In this document: positions 53,766-63,878 of the stretch, piece after piece
Layout: each line of letters starts with the position of its first letter
Position numbering within the stretch: the first letter of the stretch is position 1
Assembly (NCBI GenBank): GCA_031763025.1
Contig: JASSKH010000031.1
Coordinates: 3,459,783-3,523,782, forward strand
Source: Macrocystis pyrifera
Taxonomy: Eukaryota; Sar; Phaeophyceae; Laminariales; Laminariaceae
DNA length: 64,000 nt
Direction of reading: 5' to 3'
Program-made: the position numbers and the translations under genes
Notes under the pieces: model-generated
Told to the model about the DNA's origin: nothing
Database searches by the model: none
The model's input: only the letters and a program-made list of their open reading frames with translations

Positions 53766-55130
53766 ATATAGATATCATATACCCCCCCGATTTTTAGGTG
53801 ATACCAGGCTCTAGGTGCAGCAGTTTTTCTTCTTCCCCTTCCTAGATATACAGTTTTTTCTCGGGCTGCACTGAATCTATTCGTTTCCCACAACCAGCCA
53901 GCATCAATTCATGAAGAAAGGAATATTCCATTCGGTTCGTTCCAATGCTCTCTGGGGGGGGGGGTAAGACACACCCTGAGTGTGTGCATGTGTGCCGGCC
54001 GGCCTACGGCCCTGTTTGTTCTGAGAACGAATTAAATACATGATGTTTTGGAGGTGGGTATATCTGAGCAGCTTTTCGATGAACATACGCTATTTCGGCC
54101 GGAGAGCCCGACGAGATTACGCCATTATGCATGACACGCGCACCGCTCGACTCTATGACATTTGTGCGAGCTGAAACACAATCACCGGGCGACATCCTTC
54201 CTCGCGAGGGTAGCCTCGAATAATAGTACGATTTCCGGGGGTGGTTTTCGTGTTTATACTCGGCAAGGGAAAGCTTATACCAACTGCTGCCCACCCTACG
54301 AGTCCCTCATCAAGTACGTTCGGCGAAGCAGGAGTTTCTTTCGTATGTGGCAGGGCGGGCTCGAAGGCAATATGCCAAAGATGAAGAGAGGAGGGGTGTC
54401 GACCCGAGAAGGAAGACGGACGAAAGGTCGCGCCGCTAGAATCGCGGACAACTTGGTCGTAGAGTTATCCGAGCACTGTTGTATGGCGATACCGAGAGGA
54501 ATCCGTGTTTGATGACGTACGGAATTGACCCCGACAAGGCCGCAAAGGATAGCCATAGGGGCAAAAGGTGTAGCTCTAAGGGAAATACGTGCTCGCTGTT
54601 GTGTGGGTGCAGGGAATACAGGCAATCTCGTGAGCTACGTACCGTGACAGTTGACGCTTTCAACTTCAACAGCGAGCCACTTTTGTTTGGGCATGTTTCG
54701 AACGTTGCCGTACATTTCGCATCTGCATCTTGCCCGTTACGAGCTACTTGAGGTGATCTAGTTGCTGCCATGAGCTTATCTACCATTGTGCAAATTTTCG
54801 TGGCAATCGATTCAGTACCATACGCGTTTGAGTGTGGTGTTCAAGGCTGTAATGGCGGAGGTTCCGCCGCACCTATCTGGGCATTCTGGGATTCTTCGTG
54901 AGTACAGCAGCTCGTTTGTGCGCAATAAGGCACACAGTTGGCTGCTATACTTGAGTTCTCAGATCGGTATGGTCATAAGGTATGGATCTATGCTGCTATC
55001 CTTGGGCGTGTTGCCCGTGTCCCATCTCGTGCTGCCTTGTTCTGTGACGTGTATCCGTTTTTTTCCAACCTTGGAACCATACGCCTCGTGCAACACTGAA
55101 AATGATACGTAGAATTTTGAAATTTGAACG
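53766..55130. other. Possible unidentified coding remnants
   Basis: Contains a G run (53956-53966) and several open frames of 90-116 codons on the plus strand. The most protein-like is at 54479-54751, with CSSKGNTCSLLCGCRE and a plausible C-terminus, but it lacks an ATG in good position. I recognise no family. These may be exons or relics related to the broken Helitron-type gene downstream. Confidence 0.3.
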
Positions 55131-55132
55131 CA

Positions 55133-55833
55133 TTGACCAACGCTTGGAGATCAGGTCGCGTATTTCTTTGTTTCATGTGTGCAAAGGCTTATACTGACAT
55201 GTTCGTTCAATACCGCCGCTGATGACGGCTCGGTTCGATTTTGATTTGTTGTCGCAACGTAGACCAGTATATTTGTATGTGTCGCGCTCGTCGAGCGAGT
55301 GTTCGGCATCTCCCGTTTTTGTTACGCCAGCTTGTTTGTGGTCAACGCTTAGCCCGCTGTATTGCATATCTGGTAATTTTTTATTGGTAGGCGGGGATCA
55401 TCACGAGCCACGCTCGCCGACCAACGCTTGGAGGTCAGGTCGCAGGTGGTACGAGAACGTCGGGCGTTTCTCGCAAGACAAAGGTGCGAAAGGCCAGGAC
55501 ACCACTCATATTCCACTGTCTGTCCTGCGGTGCTGTAGATGTTCTTTTATCGACTCCCTCCCCGTAGTATGGGCCTCGCCTTTAGTTCAATCCTGCGCAG
55601 CACGCGTATACCAGAAAACGACAACAAACGTCAAACGGCGTCTGACCTGTGGTATTGTATGAGCTGTTGTGTTTTTTTATGACGTACCCCTCCGCCGATT
55701 CTCTGGACAACACAGACATGATACAAACAGGCACGGATATATATACCGGGTACGTTAGCTAGGACCCCCCCCCCCCCCCCCCCGACAACAGCACACTCTG
55801 ATGAGCGTACAGGTCGTAGCAGCACGCCATTTT
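55133..55833. repeat. Tandem duplication, left copy (period about 715)
   Basis: Begins near GACCAACGCTTGGAGATCAGG and ends after a C run and ACAACAGCACACTCTGATGAG. The right copy starts at 55849. The phrase GACCAACGCTTGGAGRTCAGG occurs twice within each copy, so the duplication itself contains a smaller direct repeat. Confidence 0.85.
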
Positions 55834-55848
55834 GTGGTCAGCGCGTCG

Positions 55849-56580
55849 ACCAACGCTTGGAGATCAGGTCGCGTATTTTCTTTGTTTCATGTGTTCAAAG
55901 GCTCATACTGACATGTTCGTTCGATACCGCCGCTGATGACGGCTGGGTTCGAGTTTGATTAGTTGCCGCAACGTGGACCAGTATATTTGTGTGTGCTACG
56001 CTCGTCGAGCGAGTGTTCGGCATCTCCCGTTTTTGTTACGCCAGCTTGTATGTGGTCAACGCTTAGCCCGCTGTATTGCATACCTGGTAATTTTTTATTG
56101 GTAGGCGGAGATCATCACGAGCCACGCTCGCCGACCAACGCTTGGAGGTCAGGTCGCAGGTGATACGAGAACGTCGGGCGTTTCTCGCAAGACAAGTGCG
56201 AAAGGCCAGGACACACGTTTACTAGAAAACGACAACAAACGTCAAACGGAGTCTGACCTATGGTATCATATGAGCTGTTGTGGTTTTTTATGACGTACCT
56301 CTCCGCCGATTCTCTGAACAACACAGACATGATACAAACGGGCACGGTTCGAGAGACTTTGGCAACCATGCTTATCTAGATGACGACGGACACACATCAC
56401 ACAGTAGACAGAGGTGAGCGCAGATACGCCTGCCTTAAATCATGTCACCCATCCATGCGTTGTGCTTGTCGTCCAGGATATATATACCTGGTACGTTAGC
56501 TAGGAACCCCCCCCCCCCCCCCCCCGCCCCGACAACAGCACACTCTGATGAGCGTACAGCTCGTAGCAGCAGCGCCAGCG
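55849..56580. repeat. Tandem duplication, right copy
   Basis: Collinear with 55133-55833 apart from small indels. Includes C runs (56508-56525) and two TACCTGGTA motifs (56091 and 56485). Confidence 0.85.
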
Positions 56581-56612
56581 GTAGCAGCAGTAGTGGCCGA
56601 GAGCTTGCCGCC

Positions 56613-56677
56613 GTCGATATTAGTAGATGCGTCTACGGCGTAAACCTAATATGTCGACAACAGCTGGAGGTTAGATA
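56613..56677 (+). repeat. Inverted-repeat flank of the DUF6570-like gene, left
   Basis: TTAGTAGATGCGTCTACGGC with its continuation reappears, inverted, at 58410-58480. A weaker direct copy lies near 58601-58645. Confidence 0.7.
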
Positions 56678-56704
56678 AGCCGTAGGAGGACTACCAGTAC
56701 AGCT

Positions 56705-58277
56705 TTGACAACGGCCGACGGTGGTTTTGCTGCGATTGGCTGCGACGTTGCTTTGCGCTGTTGTAGTTACACAGATACGACAAGCCCCAGTCCTTCGCGA
56801 GCGCGGTTTCGTCGTTCGGCGCGATCCTGTCCAGTATTTATACCATCACGGCCAACTGCTGCTATCGACACCCCGCTAGGTCAACAACGGTGCAGGGACA
56901 GCGTTGAATTAATGGGTCCGCTTCGACCCAAAATTCTCTTGGGGGCTATAGATTCCTTCAACGAACGCATGTTTGTGGGCAGTACACGGTGAGTTGTGTT
57001 TTAAATTACTGTGGCGTAGCTCGAAAGGTAACGTCGTCGTAACCTGTAGATTACCTCCCGTGGCGGGTACAGTGAAAGGTGTGTCCACAAGGCAGCTAGA
57101 CCGTGCGGTTATATGACAGATTAACCCATTTTCTGCGTACAGGTTTCCCTGCGGTGTATGCGACTGGAGGACCCGTGTTACGGAACAACACATGTTGACG
57201 CCGTTTGGAATACCTCACAAGGATCTCCTCAAAACGACAGATTGTCTTCGAAGGCATGATCGAGTAATGTATGGATTTCGCAATTATCCACATGATGTTG
57301 ACGTTGTCCTCGACGGCTTAGTTCTCAGTGTGCACGGGTTTGACGAATCAGACCCGGGCAAGTTGCACGTGTGTAACGAATGTTATAGATCCCTGTTGTC
57401 AAATAAGATTCCAGAGGCTGCGTTAGCAAACGGCTTTTGGGTTGGGACGTTACCAGACCATCTCCAGGATACGACGGCAGTCGAGCGTTCTGCTGTTTTT
57501 TCCCCGTTCGCGTCAAGGGGCATGTTGTCGCGTTGGAATCAAGGAAGGTTGGAAACATACCTGGTTCCGCCCAACGATCTCTTCGCGGGACATCAGTTTT
57601 CTACGCGAACGATTCGTCGTCCGTTGCGACTGAGTTGCCTATGACTGCGACTGGTTTATTGGATATGTTTACAATAATACTCGCTGGAAAACACAAGCCC
57701 AAGGCGTCTCAGCTTAAGCGCTTACTCGGAGCTCGAAAGACCGTCGTGGGTGACCTCATTAAATATATGAAGGACGACGAAAATAATTTGGTATGCGGGT
57801 TTCGGCTCGCACGTGAAGCTGCATTCAGTCAGCCTAACCTCGATACTAATCCGTCTGACGGGAGTGTTCCTGAGGAAGTTTTAAGGGCGGTGTTAACACC
57901 AGAGGATCCTTTTAATTTGAGAGGAAAAGCATCTACATCTCGAAGGACCTGCGCGTCTACTGCATTTCTTGCAAGACGATATTATTGGCGCAGCGTGGCC
58001 ACCCTTTACCCCCCCAGATATATGGAGTAGATGCGTCGAGGACTTCCGCAAGGGCTTGTTGCGGACGTCAGGCCTAACGATGCTCTGCGACGACGCAGCA
58101 GACTCCGAATTTCTTGTTCTGTCTGTGTATCCAGGACAAACGGCCGACCTCCTGCGCTGGCATGCCAATTTGGTACCGGGGGATATCTTCCCGGATTTTC
58201 CGTGGCCGTTGCCCTCGGAAACCTGCTGCAGCATCTACACTGGTGACCTGTACCACGGCCAATTAGTTCCATACCCG
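56705..58277 (+). pseudogene. Helitron-associated DUF6570-like gene, intron-containing and frameshifted
   Basis: Exon 1 (open from about 56705) ends ...GPLRPKILLGAIDSFNERMF at 56988 before GTGAGT. The acceptor TGCGTACAG precedes exon 2 at 57143, and the two join in phase. Exon 2 starts FPCGVCDWRTRVTEQHM and contains VCNECYRSLLSNKIPEAALA, then NGFWVGTLPDHL. This Cys-pair plus ALANG-W pattern is typical of the DUF6570 region N-terminal to Helitron Rep-helicases. The reading frame then breaks near 57560 (continuing two frames over with LKRLLGARKTVVGDLIKYMK) and again near 57920-57969. The last part, ending HGQLVPYP, stops at a GTAAGT donor. No Rep or helicase domain is visible, so it is a relic or domesticated fragment. 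Family assignment is by pattern recognition only. Confidence 0.6.
56989..57142 (+). other. Predicted intron
   Basis: 154 bases, GTGAGT donor and TGCGTACAG acceptor. Phase is conserved across the junction. Confidence 0.65.
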
Positions 58278-58409
58278 GTAAGTGATCATGCAAATACAAT
58301 ATGGCCGCGTGTTTGTTTGTGTGTGTATGATCCGTGGTAGTCGCTGTACCTCGTGCTCGTCGTTGTTCAGCGTATACTGCTGACTGCAATGATTGATGGT
58401 CCTTTTTAT

Positions 58410-58480
58410 ATCCAATCTCCACCTGCTTTGTCGAAATATCTGGTTTACGCCGTAGACAGACGCATCTACTAATCTCGACC
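58410..58480 (-). repeat. Inverted-repeat flank of the DUF6570-like gene, right
   Basis: Reverse complement of 56613-56677 with one 4 bp insertion (GTCTGTCTACGG). Confidence 0.7.
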
Positions 58481-58849
58481 GTCACCACGTTTTATTGCCT
58501 AATAAAATGCTGGGATATGTGTTAGGAGACCGGTCGGCATTCATGTGTACTCGTCTTTAGCCCTGTTTACAGTTACTGTAGTACGGCTGTCGTTCCTGAA
58601 AGCTCGCCGCCGTCGACATGTAGACGCTTCTACGACGTGTTGCTGCTTGCAGCGTATAGGTTTATTATTCGAGGGTATTACAACCGGCGCAGGACACTAC
58701 TATTAATAAGACGACGTTACCTTGTTTTCACTTCGACCTCAAGTCTCGATTGTATATGTTTGCCTTCGACTACGAGCAGTTGATTATCGTCGTCGCCTCC
58801 CTTCGTCTTCTGACGTTTTTTTTCTCTCCTTGAGCGTGCCGTTGCTCGG

Positions 58850-59551
58850 ATGCAACAGGTGGCTTTCCTCTCTCGTTTGACGTCCGCCGATCGTCAACGT
58901 CATTTCATGGACATCGACGCGCTTTCTCTCGAAATTTGCGGCGTCTGCCATAGACACCTGTCAAATAACCGTACGGTCGAGCTGCCTTGTGGACACACCT
59001 TTCACCGCTCTTGTTTGGACGATATAATCCGCCACGGGAGGTATTCTACCGGATATGACGAGATGCCTACCACTGATTGCATGTTATGTGGATCAGCGGT
59101 CGTGGCATCGTCTCTTCCTGGGTTCGCGCGATTGTTGTCACACCAGCCTCTTCCTCGCCAAGTACGCGAGGTCCGCGTTGACGATGGCCTGCCCTACAAT
59201 GAGAAGGGCCTATTTATAGCTGTGGAGGACGGTCCCTTAGAATGTTGGCGTGCGTTCGCTATACGACAGCAGCAACGAGGTGGATCTGTCTTATTTTTCG
59301 CCTTCAGGAGGGACGTCGCTCACGTGGCCTATCCACCGTTCATTCCTCCGCCCGGTTGGGGGGTGAGTGTGCGGCAGTTCCGGCAGACCGATCTGCGTCT
59401 ACCGCAGACAGGCCTTGTCCAATCCGTCCATTCCGGCGTGTGGAGCGACCTTCAGCAGTGGGCGCGCGATGTCGACTGTGCCGTTGAGCGCGCCTCCACC
59501 GGAGGCATCAACGATAACAACTTGCCTTCTTTCCCTTTGTCGCAACGTTAG
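58850..59551 (+). CDS. RING-H2 zinc finger protein, probable E3 ubiquitin ligase
   Basis: 233 codons in one exon from ATG 58850; an in-frame ATG at codon 20 is an alternative start. The RING finger has ligands C30, C33, C47, H49, H52, C55, C77 and C80. The order C3H2C3 and the spacing (C-x2-C-x13-C-x-H-x2-H-x2-C-x21-C-x2-C) are canonical for RING-H2 domains, which recruit ubiquitin-conjugating enzymes. The stretch after the finger (about 90-233) has no domain I recognise and no membrane segment. It contains a Pro-rich YPPFIPPPGWG. It lies 0.6 kb after the Helitron-type relic in the same orientation; some large mobile elements capture RING genes, but linkage is not shown. Confidence 0.72.
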   Translation: MQQVAFLSRLTSADRQRHFMDIDALSLEICGVCHRHLSNNRTVELPCGHTFHRSCLDDIIRHGRYSTGYDEMPTTDCMLCGSAVVASSLPGFARLLSHQPLPRQVREVRVDDGLPYNEKGLFIAVEDGPLECWRAFAIRQQQRGGSVLFFAFRRDVAHVAYPPFIPPPGWGVSVRQFRQTDLRLPQTGLVQSVHSGVWSDLQQWARDVDCAVERASTGGINDNNLPSFPLSQR

Positions 59552-60400
59552 TTCGATTTGACGGAACATGGGCGTGCGTGAAATCCACCCCCACGGGTAG
59601 AGCGCACGGCCCTCTGTTTTGATGTCGTGGATCAGCACAGCTGCTGGCTTAAAAGTCAATCGCTCAAAAACATAATAACCCACTCGGCGACACACGACGG
59701 CGGGCTCGCGCTCGACCAGAGATTTGGGCGACACGCCGATTTTCTCCTTTTTTGTGGGGTGGAATACTTTTGCGTATTGGTGAATTTCAACGGGAAACGT
59801 TGGTATCGGTGTGCACTGTTTCGGCAAATCTGGCAGGGGCAAGTTCCACGTCCCAGTAAATTTCAATGGAAAAATAATGTTTTTTTTTTTTTTCATGCGT
59901 TGCATTCGCTCCAACAGTTATATTGGCTAAAATGACACACGACACGAAATTGGAACGTGGCTTGTGGAATGTTGCTTGCCTGATCATTTTTAGCTCGTGT
60001 GTCCGATCCATTGCATGGTTGGAATATTCTTGCACAACTAATTGAAGATGTCACCTTTATATACAGGTGGGTACGACAGACTGAGTGGTGGAAACTCATT
60101 TTTGGCTGTGAATGTGGCCGATTGAGTGGTTGAGGCTCTTCTCGTCGCGTGACACACACGCTCCTCCGCTCCTCTCCTTTACATTCAAGATAAACTTGGT
60201 AATTCTTGGGTTTTTGAAGACACTCGTTATCTGAGCAAGCCTGAAGGTGTGTCTAAACAGAATTGAAATCGAAAATCGAAAGTCGATAATTAATTGATGA
60301 TAAACAAGGCGCTGGTTGGTCCCTGGGCAAAACATGTTCCCCTTCTTATTTTAGGTTCCGAAAAAATGAACGATTTACAACCCAGTATCAACTACGTATT
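59552..60400. other. No gene seen
   Basis: Moderately AT-rich unique sequence with a T run near 59879. Open frames on both strands overlap and lack domains. Confidence 0.4.
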
Positions 60401-60532
60401 CAGTCGAACTCACAGCTGACGTATTTCAAAATTTATAAAAAAAAAACCAATGCGAAAATCACCACCACTGCCGCTGCTGTTGTAGTGCTTGCTGGCAGGG
60501 TAATGATCGGATGACCGAGTAGAGGGGACAGA
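60401..60532. repeat. Dispersed repeat, copy 2
   Basis: CAGTCGAACTCACAGCTGACG, an A-rich stretch, then the CTGCTGTTGTAGTGCTTGCTGG...GAGTAGAGGGGACAG segment shared with 2256-2330. Confidence 0.6.
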
Positions 60533-60586
60533 GCTTTGGCCGCGATACATACATGCTTCTTTTTTTCTAGTGTTGTCGGGAAGGCA

Positions 60587-60588
<2 letters not shown>

Positions 60589-60621
<33 letters not shown>

Positions 60622-60932
60622 CCATCACTTTTACTTCCCAGCCCACTCGTAGGAGGTTTTACCCTCGACGATCTTCTGGACAAGCCGTGGTCACAGGTGT
60701 CGTCCCTTCTCCCCCCCGGTACGCGCCTTTATTTTTGTCGCGCATAGGGTTCAGCATTCCCACTGCTCGTCGATTTTCATCGAATGTAGCCAACTCACGC
60801 TTTCGCGCTTTCCGCTTATCAATTTTTTATGCAAGAAAAAGTCCCTATGAGCATGCACTCGGTGGGACTTGAACCCACGAAATTGATCTTGACAGGCACG
60901 CGGACCACCTACCAAGCCACCGGGGACGCCGG
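60589..60932 (-). mobile_element. tRNA-derived SINE, copy 5
   Basis: B box GGTTCAAGTC at 60866-60875 (minus) and A-box-like TGGCTTGGTAG at 60909-60919. The T-arm GTGGGTTCAAGTCCCAC pairs perfectly. The body matches the other copies and the tail is about 31 A. Together with copy 1 this is the best-preserved member. Confidence 0.9.
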
Positions 60933-62328
60933 TATCACATACAAGTTGACGGCTGGGAATCGAAAAGGAAGACGAAAGCACGAACAGCAACAATTCAGCT
61001 CGTCCTACTGGTCAGCTCAGCCACGTCAAAATATCGCATCAGGACTGCCGTACACAGCATCCAACCCGCAGCTAGCACGGCAACATAGCCGCGCAGACCC
61101 CCCGTAAACAGGCAGCAGGCGTACCACAACACCAGCACCGACGTTCTCGGGCCTTTGTTTCGCGGCGTTCGAGCCAGAGTTTTCGATTGAGCTATGATTC
61201 TGTTTGGACACACCCTGAGCATTATGCTCAGACCCCGTGCAGCCGGATAGCCTCATCTTTTTGGCCAAAATCTTGAACTTCGTTTGCAGGATCTCACTGG
61301 GATCCGCGTGCAGTGCAACTGCACGCTGTGGGCTATGATACGTAGAATTTTGAAATTTGAAAATCGCCAGCTTCACCCCTCTTGAAGAATCCTGACATCA
61401 AATGTCGAAACCCTTATTTTTTTCGAGCGTACCCTTTTGGTTCGCAGTTATTCTGCATTGGTTCGCATCACGCGTTTCGATTTGTCGCTACTTCGAGAGA
61501 AGTCGGTAGGCACCAACCAAAGGCACCCTCGTCTGCAGGAGCCCCGTTCAAGATGAAGTAGTCAAGCGCGAATCTCTGGGTGAGCTGATGGGGTGGGTCC
61601 TGGTTGCCAATGCCGCACTCAAGGAGGCGGGCTGTCGTTGGTTTTGGACACGCATCACCTTTTTTCCGAACGGGTGATGTGTGATGTACCAGCGGTGGCG
61701 ACGCTGCAGTGATCGGACCTGCAAGGCGACGATGAACAGACAATACCAGCGCTATCGACAGCTCTACCATGGTGAGAGTGTACGAGTTGGCGTCTCCGCG
61801 CGGCAGAGCGCCCATGTTATTTTAAGCCTGACGCCTTTGAGCTTCCACGTGTAGGCCATCTATAATATATGCGCTGTAGATGGTGGTTTGTCGCGATGTC
61901 TAGGTTTCCCCTCGTTGTTGATGCCGTACCCTCACCCAACGGAGACCGGGGCATTGCTTGCTCAAAGTCCATATCACCTCCTCTCAATTTATGTTTGCGC
62001 GGGCATCATCCCACTCGCGACTCGACGCCCTTTCTCCGCGACTACAACTTTCGACGCGATCACAAAGACGGGTATTTTATTCTAGTTTTTTATAAAATCA
62101 AATGTACCTGAACAACCAACGGCTAAAATGAAACCAGGTTTTGATACTCGTATACCAGTACTTTTAGGCCATCTCTTATGGAACGACTTTGAGAACCGAA
62201 AACGAACGATTTTTTCGGGCCGCAAAACCAGCCCCACAGAATTCGGTCGACTACCTTATCATGAACCGATTTTATCGAGGCTAGTTTTCACAGAATATTC
62301 TCGGGCGTGTAGAAAGCGGGGCCAGTAA
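60933..62328. other. No supported gene
   Basis: A minus-strand frame at about 61468-61815 begins MGALPRGDANSYTLTMVELS and has an N-terminal hydrophobic stretch, but no recognised family. The motif GATACGTAGAATTTTGAAATTTG near 61336 also occurs near 55105. Confidence 0.35.
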
Positions 62329-62416
62329 ATAGTTCAAAAATGGCAAGCGCGCGCGCACTCGTGTTGGCGTCTGGACGGAGTCTGGAGTCACACTGCGCTC
62401 CCCGAGGCCACCACAC

Positions 62417-62740
62417 AGCAGCAAAGGACAACCGTGGCGACGGTCTCGCTGAGGCTAGAACCCAACCCTTTCTTTGACTACTTCCTGGACCTTCTGCAGC
62501 ACTCGCTTCACAAGAAGAACAAGCAAGCCCTGGCAATTGTCCAGAACGTAGCCGCATACTACGCCTGCCTCGGCGTCAAGAAGAGCTGCTCGACGTACTC
62601 CCTGGATATACGCAACAAGAAGGCTTGTGAATCTTACAAAAACTTCGTCGTCCCGGCCTTCCTGATGTGGATGGATGACCACGGCCACAAGCTCCCAAGT
62701 TGGATCTCAAAAGAGCTGATGGGACAGTCCACGCTGAACG
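62417..62740 (+). CDS. Unidentified protein, internal exon
   Basis: Open frame with strong protein-like composition: residues around LEPNPFFDYFLDLLQHSL, NVAAYYACLGVKK and SLDIRNKKACESYKNF. It ends ...MGQSTLN at a perfect GTGAGT donor (62741). The frame is open upstream to 62329 without an ATG, and an acceptor-like CCACACAG lies at about 62410-62417, so this is probably not the first exon. I do not recognise the family; the sequence is helical and soluble, with no membrane segment. Confidence 0.55.
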
Positions 62741-63778
62741 GTGAGTACAGCAGCATGGATATCTTCGGGCACCTGAGTACCAACCAGTGCGTTGCAACGT
62801 GACAGTAGACTGCAGACTACCTTCGCGGAGTGCGCGACAACGTCGTAATGACCGTGGACTGACATGCTCCCACACACACGTGCGGGCAACGTATGCGTGA
62901 TATGTGTCGGGGTCGACTCAGCTTCACTCAGCTGTCGCTGTATTATTTGATCATTTTAGAGCTTTCGAGCATCGACCCAACGTATTTTATAGAAGATCAA
63001 AGACAAGAAAGTGCAAAGCCTGTCCGTATTGTCCACACGATATATGCTGCTCGTGCAGGAGCTCAGCAGATCACTACTCGTACGCTTAAACTTTGAGTCC
63101 GAAAAACAAGTAGTACATGAGTGCAACCAAAGGGTCGTGCCACACGTGTGCAGCATAGTATTCTAGCAGTACACAGCATAGTACTACGAGTACAATACAG
63201 CAGTACTCGTACTGCCTGCTGCGATCTCGCACAGCGGTTGATAATACCGCACGTCACTTGACGGTATCAGTTTCGTGGGCACTCAATAGAGGGGATCCCC
63301 AAAGGTTGGCTTCTTCTCATGTTACTCGGTCTCGTCTCGTTCCTTCCTGTTCCAGTGTTCGTGGAACGTTTCCGGGTCATAGCCTTATTTAGAACCACTG
63401 GCTGAACATTTCGGAACGTTTCGTTGACCGTAGTCTGTAATTGCAACAACGCAGGCAAGGTGGGCCAAGTTGCCCCTTGGGATTGTCCTGTGCAGAAAAG
63501 CCCCTGTTATAGTTGAGCACGCTATTCACAGCTCGTTCATCCAGTCGATACAGCAGGAACAATGCCACCGCCACTTGTTAGTCATTCGATTCTTGTTGGG
63601 TTATCATACCATGCACCAACAAGCCACGACCCTTATCTCAAGCACGCGACAGGGCTGCGCAAATCGAGCAATACGCTACAAAACGTCACCTATGTCTTCC
63701 GATTACGACCACATCCCACATAATTGTCTAGATAAGATGCCTGCAGCTCACACGACCGATCATTGTGTTTTGTCGCAG
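62741..63778 (+). other. Predicted intron
   Basis: 1038 bases, GTGAGT donor and TTTTGTCGCAG acceptor. It joins a phase-1 codon (G|GA). It contains TACAGCAGTA-type motifs (near 63203) and no SINE. Confidence 0.5.
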
Positions 63779-63878
63779 GACCGCCGAAGCTCTACAATGG
63801 CAACCTCAAGGCCCTCTGGAACAAGTTCAGCGAAGGACAGCGGGTGATCAAGATGCAACACACCCCCATCTACGACAG
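63779..63878 (+). CDS. Unidentified protein, following exon
   Basis: Continues the preceding exon in phase: PPKLYNGNLKALWNKFSEGQ, then RVIKMQHTPIYDR. It ends either at a GTCAGA splice donor (63879) or, unspliced, at TAG 63895-63897. Codon usage (AAG, CTC, TAC, AAC) matches the previous exon and differs from the surrounding DNA, which supports real coding sequence. Confidence 0.5.

Noticed and set aside
55798..55805. Hammerhead ribozyme core (CTGATGAG)
   Set aside because: The required GAAA segment and a matching cleavage site are not present downstream at either this site or its duplicate near 56546.
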